Assembly (NCBI GenBank): GCA_038123275.1
Contig: JAYORG010000010.1
Location: forward strand, 1-64,000
DNA length: 64,000 nt
From: CAJQHT01 sp038123275
GTDB taxonomy: Bacteria > Pseudomonadota > Alphaproteobacteria > Rickettsiales > UBA1997
Direction: 5' to 3'
Shown here: positions 33,154-41,831 of the stretch, piece by piece
How positions within the stretch are numbered: position 1 is the stretch's first letter
Layout of the letters: each line of letters begins with the position of its first letter
Position numbers and translations under genes: made by a program
Notes under the pieces: model-generated
The model's input: the letters and a program-made list of their open reading frames with translations, nothing else
Told to the model about the DNA's origin: nothing
The model's database searches: none

Positions 33154-34907
33154 ATCTTATTTTGTAAAGTCCAAATTTTGCAGTAATGTCCATTTTTGGC
33201 AATTAATTCATTATGGCTACCATCTTCAATTATTTTACCTTTATCAAATACTAAAATTCTATCCATTGAGTTAAGAGTAGACAACCTATGTGCAATAACA
33301 ATACAAGTTCGATTTGCCATAAGGGTATTTAAGCTTTCTTGGATATATTTTTCTGTAATTGAGTCAAGAGCTGAGGTGGCTTCATCTAAAATTAATATTG
33401 GTGAATCTTTTAAAATTGCTCTGGCAATTGCTATCCTTTGTCTTTGACCACCAGATAATTTAGACCCTCTTTGCCCTACTATTGTATCATATCCATTTTG
33501 TAATTTAGTTATAAATTCATGACAATTGGCTCTTTTTGATGCCTTTATAACCTCTTCTTTGCTAGCTTTTTCTTTGCCATAGGCAATATTTTCAAAAATG
33601 CTGCGATGAAATAAAATCGGTTCTTGAACTATGTTGGAAATTTGATTACGCAAAGAATCTTTAGTAACTTTACTAATATCTTGTCCATCAATTTCGATTG
33701 TACCAGAAGATAAATCAAAGAAACGATTAATTAAGCTAATAAAAGTAGTTTTTCCACTTCCAGAAATGCCAACTAATCCTATTTTTTCTTTGGGATTTAT
33801 GACAATATTTTTATTAGAAAATACTGTGCTACCTTCTTGGTAATTAAAATTAACATTTTTAAATCTAATTTCACCTTTGGTGGCCTTCATTTTTATTGCT
33901 CCTTTTTTATCTTTTACACCATGAGGAGTTCGGATTAATTCTAAGGCTTGTTTGCAAATTCCGATGTTTCTAAAAAATACTGGAATCTCCGAGGAGCTAA
34001 TCCAACTCATTAAAGTTAACCCAGATGAGGTATAAAAAATATAAACCAATTCACTTGAAGATATGACGTCATGCTGCCATTTATTAATCATTAAGTAAAT
34101 ATTTGCAACTCCCATAATAGCAAAGCATGTAAAACCTTGAATTGCACGAATTTTAAATAGAAGGTAGGAAATATTTTCATGCTTTTTCTTTTCATCATTT
34201 TGAAACTTTCCTAAATATTTGAGTTCAAACTTTTTACGTACAAAAAGTTTCATGGTAACAATATTAGAAAGAGAATCAACTATTATGCCAGTTAGTTTGC
34301 TGGAGCTTTTTGAGTGAACATGGGAAAGTTCATCACATTTTTTGGCATATAATAAAGAGATTCCAATATGTATAGTGGTCCAAATTAGTAGTATGGCAGC
34401 AAAAAAAGGATGTAAGCTAATAAAAATTATTGTACCAATAATCATGGCTAATATTGTCGGAATAAAGCAGTAGATAGTTACTTGAACAATCATTGAAGCG
34501 CTTTTAGCCATATCATTGATTTTATTTGCAATTGAACCAGCAAAATTACCAGAAAAATAGGTAATTGAGTGATTTTGTACATAATCAATTATGGCCATTC
34601 TAATATTAGATTCAAAGGTGGGGTATGTTTTAATAAACAGGTATTCACAGGCGCGAAACATTAAATCAGTTAAAATCCAAATAAAAGCGCCAATTGCGAT
34701 GACAATTCCAATTTTACTCCAAATAGTACTTTTATCGCCATCAAAATTGATTAATATGTCTAAGAAAATTTTAAAAATATAAGGAAATATTGTTTGATCT
34801 ATTGTCCAGGCAAAATGACAAATTACCAAAGCAATAAAAAGCTTTTTTTGTTTCCCAATAAAGTGAAATATAAATTTACTTAATGTTTTTGGTAATATTT
34901 TGCTCAT
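33141..34907 (-). CDS. ABC exporter, fused permease and ATPase (MsbA-like)
   Basis: 588 residues. About six membrane helices (20-300) form a type I exporter domain. The ATPase domain (about 350-580) has Walker A VGISGSGKTT, Q loop in VQEPILFHRS, signature LSGGQRQR, Walker B ILILDEATSALD and the H-loop IAHRLST, all intact. A half-transporter that works as a homodimer. Candidate substrates include lipids or peptides, and no specific call is possible. The downstream ccoS overlaps its 3' end. Confidence 0.9.
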   Translation of the reverse strand: MSKILPKTLSKFIFHFIGKQKKLFIALVICHFAWTIDQTIFPYIFKIFLDILINFDGDKSTIWSKIGIVIAIGAFIWILTDLMFRACEYLFIKTYPTFESNIRMAIIDYVQNHSITYFSGNFAGSIANKINDMAKSASMIVQVTIYCFIPTILAMIIGTIIFISLHPFFAAILLIWTTIHIGISLLYAKKCDELSHVHSKSSSKLTGIIVDSLSNIVTMKLFVRKKFELKYLGKFQNDEKKKHENISYLLFKIRAIQGFTCFAIMGVANIYLMINKWQHDVISSSELVYIFYTSSGLTLMSWISSSEIPVFFRNIGICKQALELIRTPHGVKDKKGAIKMKATKGEIRFKNVNFNYQEGSTVFSNKNIVINPKEKIGLVGISGSGKTTFISLINRFFDLSSGTIEIDGQDISKVTKDSLRNQISNIVQEPILFHRSIFENIAYGKEKASKEEVIKASKRANCHEFITKLQNGYDTIVGQRGSKLSGGQRQRIAIARAILKDSPILILDEATSALDSITEKYIQESLNTLMANRTCIVIAHRLSTLNSMDRILVFDKGKIIEDGSHNELIAKNGHYCKIWTLQNKIWKF

Positions 34908-34924
34908 TTATGTAAGTTTTGTAA

Positions 34925-36193
34925 TTAAATAACTTTTAATGCAATATCATTACGACAAAATCCATCATGCCAGTCAATTTTCTTAACTGCTTGATAGCTA
35001 TTTTCTCGAGCTGTAGCAAAATCATCAGCAATACAGCTAATACCTAAAACTCTGCCACCAACTGCTAATATTTTGTTATCTTCTTTTTTTGTGCCTGCAT
35101 GAAAAATAACAATATTATCATTTATATTCTGAGATTCTTTTAAGTTTTTAATTTCAGTTCCTTTTTGGTAAGTTCCAGGGTAGCCTTTGGCTGCCATAAC
35201 AACGCAAACAGCTTTTTTATTACTAAATTTAACTTCTTCATTTAGCTCTCCTTGGCTGGCATCAAACATTAATTTAAATAAGTCAGATTCAAGTCTAAGT
35301 AAAATGGTTTGAGTTTCAGGGTCACCAAGTCTGGTATTAAATTCTAATAATTTTGGACCATTTTTAGTTAAAATTAATCCAGCAAATAAAATACCACTAA
35401 AAGGAGATCCTAATGTAGTCATGCCTTTTAGTGTTGGATTAATAATTTTATTCATAATTTCTTCATGCAACTCTTTTGTTACAAAAGGAGAGGGTGAATA
35501 GGTTCCCATTCCTCCAGTATTTAGGCCAGTTTCATTTTCACCAACTTTTTTATGATCTCCGGCATGACCAAAGAATTTGGCTGTTTTGCCATCGCAAATT
35601 GCAAAGAAACTAATTTCTGGGCCATCTAAAAATTCTTCAATAACTATTTCTTTTCCAGCATTGCCAAATTTTCCACCTAAAATTTCTTTAATTGCTAATT
35701 TAGCTTCATTTTTATTTTGAGCAATAATTACACCTTTTCCTGCAGCAATTCCATCAGCCTTAATTACAATAGGCATATCAACTTTATTTAAATATTCAAA
35801 CGCCTCTGTTTCATTATTAAAAGATTCATATTTTGCGGTTGGTATTTGAAATTGGTCACAAAGTTTTTTGGTAAAAATTTTGGATCCTTCTAGTCTGGCA
35901 GCTAATTTTGATGGCCCAAAAACATTAATTCCAGCATTTTTTAAATCGTTACTTAAGCCTTCAATTAATGGTTGTTCAGGCCCAATAATTACCAAGTTAA
36001 TTTCTTTTTTTTGACAAAATTGAATAATTTTTGCATGATCATTAGCTTTAATATTATCAATGCAATGAGCAATTTCTGATATACCACCATTGCCAGATAT
36101 GCAAAAAATTTCACTAACTAATTTTGATTGTTTTATTTTGTGAATAATGGCATGTTCACGTCCACCATTTCCAATTACTAATACTTTGTTCAT
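34925..36193 (-). CDS. purD: Phosphoribosylamine-glycine ligase
   Basis: 422 residues of the ATP-grasp superfamily. It makes GAR in purine synthesis. The start has VIGNGGREHAI, the middle GGMGTYSPSPF and the end of the catalytic core LEFNTRLGDPETQ, all PurD signatures. Length is normal. It ends 17 bp before the ABC exporter start, on the same strand, so the two may share a transcript. Confidence 0.96.
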   Translation of the reverse strand: MNKVLVIGNGGREHAIIHKIKQSKLVSEIFCISGNGGISEIAHCIDNIKANDHAKIIQFCQKKEINLVIIGPEQPLIEGLSNDLKNAGINVFGPSKLAARLEGSKIFTKKLCDQFQIPTAKYESFNNETEAFEYLNKVDMPIVIKADGIAAGKGVIIAQNKNEAKLAIKEILGGKFGNAGKEIVIEEFLDGPEISFFAICDGKTAKFFGHAGDHKKVGENETGLNTGGMGTYSPSPFVTKELHEEIMNKIINPTLKGMTTLGSPFSGILFAGLILTKNGPKLLEFNTRLGDPETQTILLRLESDLFKLMFDASQGELNEEVKFSNKKAVCVVMAAKGYPGTYQKGTEIKNLKESQNINDNIVIFHAGTKKEDNKILAVGGRVLGISCIADDFATARENSYQAVKKIDWHDGFCRNDIALKVI

Positions 36194-36291
36194 TTTTGGA
36201 GTTATTTATTTAATTAAGGCTTGATTTTTGTACTTCTAAAAGCTAAACTAAACTAGTGATTTTTTTAAAAAAAGCAATAGGTAAATAGTTT

Positions 36292-36942
36292 ATGCAAAGA
36301 AATTTAAAACAACATACAGTTAAGTCTTTTGATGAGAGTTTAGGTAATATTTCTAATCTTATGCTAGAAATGTCAAACTTAACCCTAGAATCTGTTAATA
36401 TTATTGAAGAAGTTATAAAAACAAAGAAAGATTTGGCTAATAAAATCAAATCTCATGATGATAAAATTAATCAGTATGATTATGATATTGGCAATGAAAT
36501 AGCAGCATTTATTGCTTTAAGGCAACCTAAAGCTTATGATTTAAGGTTAGCAGTTTCAGCAGTGAAAGTTTCTTCTAATTTAGAAAGAATTGGTGATTAT
36601 GCTAAAGGTGTAGTTGAAAAAATTTCTAAATATAATGTGTCAAAAAAATATGAGAAAAACTTCTTAACAATGACAGCAATCTCTAAAGACATGATTAAAA
36701 ATGCAGTATACTCATTAACTCATAATGATCTAGAAGCATCTCAATTAGTTTTAGCTAAAGATGATGAGATTGATGGTATATATCGTGAAATGCTTAATAA
36801 ATTTAAGAATCAGACTTTAAGTGAAGATTCTAGAGAGTTAATAAATATGATTTTTGTAGCTAAAGGTATTGAAAGATTGGCGGATCATGCTGGTAATATT
36901 GCAACCATAGTTAATTATACAGTCACTGGAGAAATCATTTAA
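36292..36942 (+). CDS. phoU: Phosphate-specific transport system accessory protein PhoU
   Basis: 216 residues, all helical, in two related three-helix bundles. The metal-site motifs are in LERIGDYAKGV and in the matching IERLADHAGNIA near the end. PhoU restrains PhoR-PhoB signalling and Pst uptake. No pst or pho genes are adjacent, so it stands alone here. A repeat element begins a few bases after its stop. Confidence 0.93.
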   Translation: MQRNLKQHTVKSFDESLGNISNLMLEMSNLTLESVNIIEEVIKTKKDLANKIKSHDDKINQYDYDIGNEIAAFIALRQPKAYDLRLAVSAVKVSSNLERIGDYAKGVVEKISKYNVSKKYEKNFLTMTAISKDMIKNAVYSLTHNDLEASQLVLAKDDEIDGIYREMLNKFKNQTLSEDSRELINMIFVAKGIERLADHAGNIATIVNYTVTGEII

Positions 36943-36948
36943 TTGTCA

Positions 36949-37015
36949 TGTCATGCTGAACTTAGAATAACTTAGGCCTTCAGGCCTTAGTTATTATTAT
37001 GTGAAGTATCTCACG
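36949..37015 (+). repeat. Intergenic palindromic repeat, copy 3
   Basis: TGTCATGCTGAACTTAGAAT, stem AATAACTTAGGCCT/AGGCCTTAGTTATT, end TGTGAAGTATCTCACGT. It lies between phoU and lipA and may act as their transcriptional boundary. Confidence 0.8.
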
Positions 37016-37070
37016 TAAAGAAATATTAGCTAATATTATTTAAATATAAATTATTTTTAATTAAACACTA

Positions 37071-38006
37071 ATGGACAATAAAGACCTAATGGGTTTTGCT
37101 CAAAAAAGCCCAAAAGAAAAAATGCTCAGAAAACCAGATTGGATAAGAGTCAAAGCTCCTATATCCAAAGTTTTTGATGAGACTAAAGAATTAATGCGTA
37201 AATATAAGCTAAATACTGTTTGTGAAGAGGCAGCTTGCCCTAATATTGGTGAATGTTGGAGTCAAAAACATGCCACGGTCATGATTCTTGGTTCAATTTG
37301 CACTCGTGCTTGTTCATTTTGCAATATTGAAACTGGAAGGCCAGATTTGCTAGATCCTCATGAGCCAGAAAATATGGCAGAAGCACTAAGACATCTTGGG
37401 TTAGAACATTTAGTTATTACCTCAGTTGATCGTGATGATCTAGAGGATGGTGGGGCCGATCATTTTGTACAATGTATTACCAAAATTAGACAAACCTCAC
37501 CAAAAACCACTATTGAAATTTTAACTCCAGATTTCTTAAAAAAAGATGGTGCCATTGAGAAGGTAGCAAAAGCTAAACCAGATGTTTTTAATCATAATAT
37601 TGAAACAGTTCCTGGTCTTTATCATACAATTCGTCCAGGTGCGCGTTATTTCCATTCTCTATCTTTGTTAAAGCAAGTTAAGGAAGTTGATCCAATGATT
37701 TTTACTAAATCTGGATTAATGGTTGGTCTTGGTGAAAAAAAAGAAGAAGTATTGCAAGTTATGGACGACCTTAGAACAGCTAATGTCGATTTTCTAACAA
37801 TTGGTCAATATCTACGCCCAACAGTAAGACATGCTCCGGTAGATCGTTATGTCACACCAGAAGAATTTAAATTTTATGAAAAAGCTGCTTATAATAAAGG
37901 TTTTTTAATGGTTTCTTCTTCGCCTTTAACTAGGTCATCTTATCATGCTGGTGACGATTTTGTTAAAATGAGAGATGCTAGAGAGAAGCAGTTAAAGGTT
38001 AATTAG
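37071..38006 (+). CDS. lipA: Lipoyl synthase
   Basis: 311 residues. A radical-SAM enzyme that inserts two sulfurs into octanoyl groups. The auxiliary cluster Cys are in CEEAACPNIGECW and the radical-SAM cluster in CTRACSFC. The conserved R-S-S-Y near the end (TRSSYHAGD) is present. Length and motifs are complete. Downstream lies a short open frame interrupted by an insertion sequence, so any co-transcribed gene has been disrupted. Confidence 0.96.
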   Translation: MDNKDLMGFAQKSPKEKMLRKPDWIRVKAPISKVFDETKELMRKYKLNTVCEEAACPNIGECWSQKHATVMILGSICTRACSFCNIETGRPDLLDPHEPENMAEALRHLGLEHLVITSVDRDDLEDGGADHFVQCITKIRQTSPKTTIEILTPDFLKKDGAIEKVAKAKPDVFNHNIETVPGLYHTIRPGARYFHSLSLLKQVKEVDPMIFTKSGLMVGLGEKKEEVLQVMDDLRTANVDFLTIGQYLRPTVRHAPVDRYVTPEEFKFYEKAAYNKGFLMVSSSPLTRSSYHAGDDFVKMRDAREKQLKVN

Positions 38007-38029
38007 TTTGAAAAGTAATACTTTAAAAA

Positions 38030-38102
38030 ATGAAGCTTTCTTCAAAAGACTTAGAATTATTTGAAGAAATTAGAAAACTCACTTGGAAATTTGATAAAAC
38101 TA
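38030..38102 (+). pseudogene. 5' part of a small ORF interrupted by the IS427-like element
   Basis: ATG 38030 opens MKLSSKDLELFEEIRKLTWK and is cut at codon 25 by the insertion at 38103. Removing the element and one TA restores an open frame to a stop near 38949, 36 codons in total. The product is not recognised. Such a short restored frame could be a real small gene or a coincidence in AT-rich DNA. Confidence 0.35.
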
Positions 38103-38167
38103 GGTTCTGTTGAGATTTCAAATTAATAAATTAGAATTGATGTTTTATCAACATTAATTCATAAAAT

Positions 38168-38527
38168 ATGAGCTATAAAAAGAGATTAAATTCATATCAG
38201 TGGGACAAGATTTACAACTATTTAAAAGAATTCAAGGTCATTTATACTAGGAACGAAGTAGGCACCAGACGTTTTGTTGAGGCTGTGTTATGGATAGCAA
38301 GGAGTGGTTCTCAATGGCGGTTTTTATCTCCAGAATATGGAGATTGGAATACTGTTTACAAAAGGTTTGTTGACTGGGCAGAGAAAGGAATATGGTATAA
38401 GATGTTTTATTATTTTGCTGATGACCCTGATATGGAATATATCATGATTGATTCAACAATATTAAGGGCTCATGCTTGTTCTTCAGGAGCTTTAAAAAAA
38501 ACGGTACTCAAGAGCATCAAGCATTAG
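38168..38527 (+). CDS. IS427-like transposase, frame A
   Basis: 119 residues. The N-terminal half has the DUF4096-type helix-turn-helix region (NEVGTRRFVEAVLWIARSGS, WRFLSPEYGDWNTVYKRF). The first catalytic Asp is in MIDSTILRAH. The frame ends shortly after an eight-A run (GCTTTAAAAAAAACGG at about 38490), where a -1 slip would join it to frame B. Confidence 0.88.
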   Translation: MSYKKRLNSYQWDKIYNYLKEFKVIYTRNEVGTRRFVEAVLWIARSGSQWRFLSPEYGDWNTVYKRFVDWAEKGIWYKMFYYFADDPDMEYIMIDSTILRAHACSSGALKKTVLKSIKH

Positions 38528-38895
38528 GAAGATCAAAAGGTGGATTAACTACAAAAATACATGGAGTATGTGATGCTCTTGGCAGTCTACTTCATTATAT
38601 ATTGAGTCCAGGCCAAGTACTTGAATATGAGGCTTTGCTTGCTGATAAAGGTTATGATGCTGATTACATTATTAATCATATTCTATCCAATGGAGCCAGA
38701 GCAATAATTCCAAGCAAGAAAAATAGAATCATAAAAAGAAATTTAGATGCAGAATTATACAAAGAAAGGCACAAAATAGAATGTTTATTTGGCTTCCTAA
38801 AACATTACAGAAGGCTATTCTCAAGGTTTAAGAAATATGCCAGTAGGTTCATGACATTTCTACATTTTGTATCAACTTTGCAATGGTTAAAATGA
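38476..38895 (+). CDS. IS427-like transposase, frame B
   Basis: After the frameshift the product continues GRSKGGLTTKIHGVCDALG. It supplies the second Asp in LLADKGYDAD and the catalytic Glu in KERHKIECLFGFLK. Between the LSPGQ strand and LLADKGYD about 12 residues are missing compared with what I know of the subgroup, suggesting an in-frame deletion. The element may therefore no longer transpose by itself. The listed start is only the nominal first ATG of the frame. Confidence 0.82.
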   Translation: MFFRSFKKNGTQEHQALGRSKGGLTTKIHGVCDALGSLLHYILSPGQVLEYEALLADKGYDADYIINHILSNGARAIIPSKKNRIIKRNLDAELYKERHKIECLFGFLKHYRRLFSRFKKYASRFMTFLHFVSTLQWLK

Positions 38896-38969
38896 AATCT
38901 CAACAGAACCTAAAAATATGTCAAAATCTAAAAATAGTTATTTTAGTTAATAGTGTCTAAATAAAACTC

Positions 38970-38997
38970 TTGCACTTGATAAATATATCTATAAAAT
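38970..38997 (+). promoter_or_regulatory. Possible gyrA promoter
   Basis: -35-like TTGCAC (38970-38975), 16 nt, -10-like TAAAAT (38992-38997), about 40 bp before the gyrA start. The match is moderate. Confidence 0.4.
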
Positions 38998-39037
38998 GGG
39001 CGTCTTAACTGACAATTCTAATATTCTTAAAATTTAA

Positions 39038-41815
39038 ATGACTACCAGCCAATCTTTAAGTAAAGAAATCGTTCCTGTAGCAATAGAAACGGAGATGAGA
39101 AAATCTTATTTAGATTATGCCATGAGTGTAATTGTTTCTCGTGCAATTCCAGATGTTTGCGATGGTTTAAAACCTGTTCATAGAAGAATCCTTTATGCAA
39201 TGCATGAAGGTAATTATGACTACAACAAACCTTTTAAAAAATCTGCTCGTATTGTTGGTGAGGTAATGGGTAAATATCATCCTCATGGTGATAGTGCTAT
39301 TTACGATTCTTTAGTTAGAATGGCGCAAGATTTTTCTCTGCGTTTACCTTTAATTGATGGCCAAGGTAACTTTGGTTCTATTGATGATGATCCTCCTGCA
39401 GCAATGCGTTATACAGAATCGCGTTTGCAAAAGGTTACTCATACTATGTTGGAAGATCTTGACAAAGACACAGTTGACTTCATGCCAAACTATGATGGTA
39501 GTGAGTTAGAGCCAAGAGTAATGCCAGCTAGATTTCCTAATTTACTAGTTAATGGTACTAGCGGTATTGCGGTTGGTATGGCCACAAATGTCCCTCCTCA
39601 TAATTTGGGTGAAGTTATTGATGGGGTTTTGGCTTATATTGCTAATAATAATATAACTATTGAAGAGTTAATAGAAGTTATTCCAGGGCCAGACTTTCCA
39701 ACTGGTGGTTTAATTCTTGGTAGGAATGGTTATAATAATGCAGCTAAAACAGGACGAGGTTCAATTATCATGCGTGGTCGCCATAAGGTAGAAGAAAAAG
39801 CTGGTGGCAAATCAACAATCATTATTAGCGAAGTTCCATATCAGGTTAATAAAGCTAAATTAGTAGAAAAAATTGCTGAATTAGTTAAGGAAAAGAAAAT
39901 TGAAGGAATCTCTGATTTAAGAGATGAATCTGATCGTGATGGTATTAGGGTTGTAATTGAGCTTAAAAAAGGTGCAATGGATGAAGTTATTATTAGTCAA
40001 CTTTATAGCTATACTCCACTTCAAACTAGTTTTGGTGTTAATATGCTGGCTTTAAACCATGGTAAGCCAGAGTTGATGAATCTTTTGGATGTTATTAAAG
40101 CTTTTTCTGAGTTTAGAGAAAGCGTTGTTACTAGAAGAATTAATTTCTTGTTAAACAAAGCTAGAGACAAAACTCATCTTTTAATTGGTTTGGCTGTTGC
40201 GGTTGCTAATATTGATGAAATTGTAGCTTTAATTAGAAAATCTCCTGATGTTGCAACTGCTAAAGAGCAATTATTAGGACGTAGTTGGCCCGCTAAAGAT
40301 GTAGAGACTATTATTAACCTAGTGCAAGATAAAGGTAATGTCATCAAGGATGGTCAATTCTACTTTACAGAGGTTCAGGCTAAAGCTATTCTTGATATGA
40401 GGTTAGCTAAGTTAACGGGCTTAGAGATGGAAAAAATTAATGGTGAATTAAAAGAATTAGCTGCTGAAATTTCACGTTATTTAGAAATATTAGGTGATAA
40501 AGTTAAATTAATGGAAGTTGTAGTTAAGGAATTGCAAGAAGTTAAGGAACAATTTTCAACTCCAAGACGTTCAACTATAGAAGAGAGCGAATTTGAAACT
40601 AACATTGAAGATCTTATTCCAAAAGAAGATATGGTAGTGGTTGCTACTATGAATGGTTACATTAAAAGAGTGCCATTATCTACTTATAAAGCTCAAAAAA
40701 GAGGTGGTAAAGGTAGAAGTGGTATGTCAGTTAGAGATGAAGATGTTGCAACTGATATTTTTGTTGCAAATACTCATACTCCAATATTGTTCTTTTCTGA
40801 TCGTGGTAAAGTTTATAAAATGAAAACTTATAAATTACCGCTTGGTAACCCACAAGCTAAGGGTAGGGCATTGGTTAACTTACTTCCAATTGAACAGGAT
40901 GAAAAGATTAGTACAATTTTATCTCTTCCTGAAAATGAAGATAGTTGGAAAGATTTAAATATTGTTTTTGCAACTTCAAATGGAACAATTAGAAGAAACT
41001 CCATGCATGATTTTGCTAATATTCAGTCTAATGGTAAAATTGCTATGAAATTAGATGAGAGTAATTCTTTAATAGGTGTTAACTTATGTGAAGAGAAGGA
41101 TTTTGTTATGCTTTCAACTAAAAATGGTAAATGCATTAGATTTCCAGTTGAAAAATTAAGAGTTTTTGCTAGTCGTTCTTCAGAAGGTGTTAGAGGTATT
41201 AAGTTGGATTCAAATAATTTTGTTATTGCTATGTCTGTACTTAAAGATGTTAGTGCAGATGCTTTAACTAAAGAGCAATATCTAAAAATTCCATCTGATA
41301 AGAGAATAGAATTAAAAGATGCTTTATTATTTAATCAAAATTTAGCTAATAATGCACCTAAAGACTTACTTGAGTCAACTCCTAAAGAAGTTCCTGTAAT
41401 TAAAGGGACAGAGTTAGAACAAGATAAAATTCAAGAATTAGCTCTAAATGAAGAATTTATCCTTACTATAACTGAAAATGGTTTTGGTAAAAGAAGTTCA
41501 GCCTATGAATATCGCATAACTAATCGTGGAGGTATGGGTATTACTAATATCATTACCTCAGCTCGTAATGGTGAAGTTGTAGCTAGTTTTCCTATTGATG
41601 GTGGTGATCAGGTTATGATTATTACTAACCAAGGAACTCTAATTAGAACAGACGTTAGTGCTGTTAGAGTTACTGGTAGAAATACTCAAGGAGTAACTTT
41701 AATCAACACTAAAACTAGCGATGAAAAAGTAGTTTCAGTGGCTAGAATAGCTCAAAGTGGAGAAGATGAAATTGATGATGTTGAAACTGGAGAGTCTTTA
41801 AACGAAAATGAATAA
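39038..41815 (+). CDS. gyrA: DNA gyrase subunit A
   Basis: 925 residues. The breakage-reunion subunit of gyrase. The catalytic Tyr is in AAMRYTE (about 125). The quinolone-determining region reads HPHGDSAIYD, with Ser86 and Asp90 equal to E. coli Ser83 and Asp87, the sensitive states. The GyrA box appears as QKRGGKG, marking it as gyrase rather than topoisomerase IV. Six C-terminal beta-pinwheel repeats and an acidic tail follow. The 3' end lies 16 bp before gatB. Confidence 0.97.
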   Translation: MTTSQSLSKEIVPVAIETEMRKSYLDYAMSVIVSRAIPDVCDGLKPVHRRILYAMHEGNYDYNKPFKKSARIVGEVMGKYHPHGDSAIYDSLVRMAQDFSLRLPLIDGQGNFGSIDDDPPAAMRYTESRLQKVTHTMLEDLDKDTVDFMPNYDGSELEPRVMPARFPNLLVNGTSGIAVGMATNVPPHNLGEVIDGVLAYIANNNITIEELIEVIPGPDFPTGGLILGRNGYNNAAKTGRGSIIMRGRHKVEEKAGGKSTIIISEVPYQVNKAKLVEKIAELVKEKKIEGISDLRDESDRDGIRVVIELKKGAMDEVIISQLYSYTPLQTSFGVNMLALNHGKPELMNLLDVIKAFSEFRESVVTRRINFLLNKARDKTHLLIGLAVAVANIDEIVALIRKSPDVATAKEQLLGRSWPAKDVETIINLVQDKGNVIKDGQFYFTEVQAKAILDMRLAKLTGLEMEKINGELKELAAEISRYLEILGDKVKLMEVVVKELQEVKEQFSTPRRSTIEESEFETNIEDLIPKEDMVVVATMNGYIKRVPLSTYKAQKRGGKGRSGMSVRDEDVATDIFVANTHTPILFFSDRGKVYKMKTYKLPLGNPQAKGRALVNLLPIEQDEKISTILSLPENEDSWKDLNIVFATSNGTIRRNSMHDFANIQSNGKIAMKLDESNSLIGVNLCEEKDFVMLSTKNGKCIRFPVEKLRVFASRSSEGVRGIKLDSNNFVIAMSVLKDVSADALTKEQYLKIPSDKRIELKDALLFNQNLANNAPKDLLESTPKEVPVIKGTELEQDKIQELALNEEFILTITENGFGKRSSAYEYRITNRGGMGITNIITSARNGEVVASFPIDGGDQVMIITNQGTLIRTDVSAVRVTGRNTQGVTLINTKTSDEKVVSVARIAQSGEDEIDDVETGESLNENE

Positions 41816-41831
41816 AAGCTAAAAGTTTATT

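Larger units (their letters stand above)
38103..38910 (+). mobile_element. IS5-family insertion sequence (IS427-like)
   Basis: 808 bp bounded by perfect 18-bp inverted repeats GGTTCTGTTGAGATTTCA and TGAAATCTCAACAGAACC, with a 2-bp TA duplication on both flanks (38101-38102, 38911-38912). It holds two overlapping transposase frames joined by an A-run suited to a -1 frameshift. This is the usual organisation of the IS427 subgroup. Perfect ends and flanks suggest fairly recent insertion. Confidence 0.93.
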
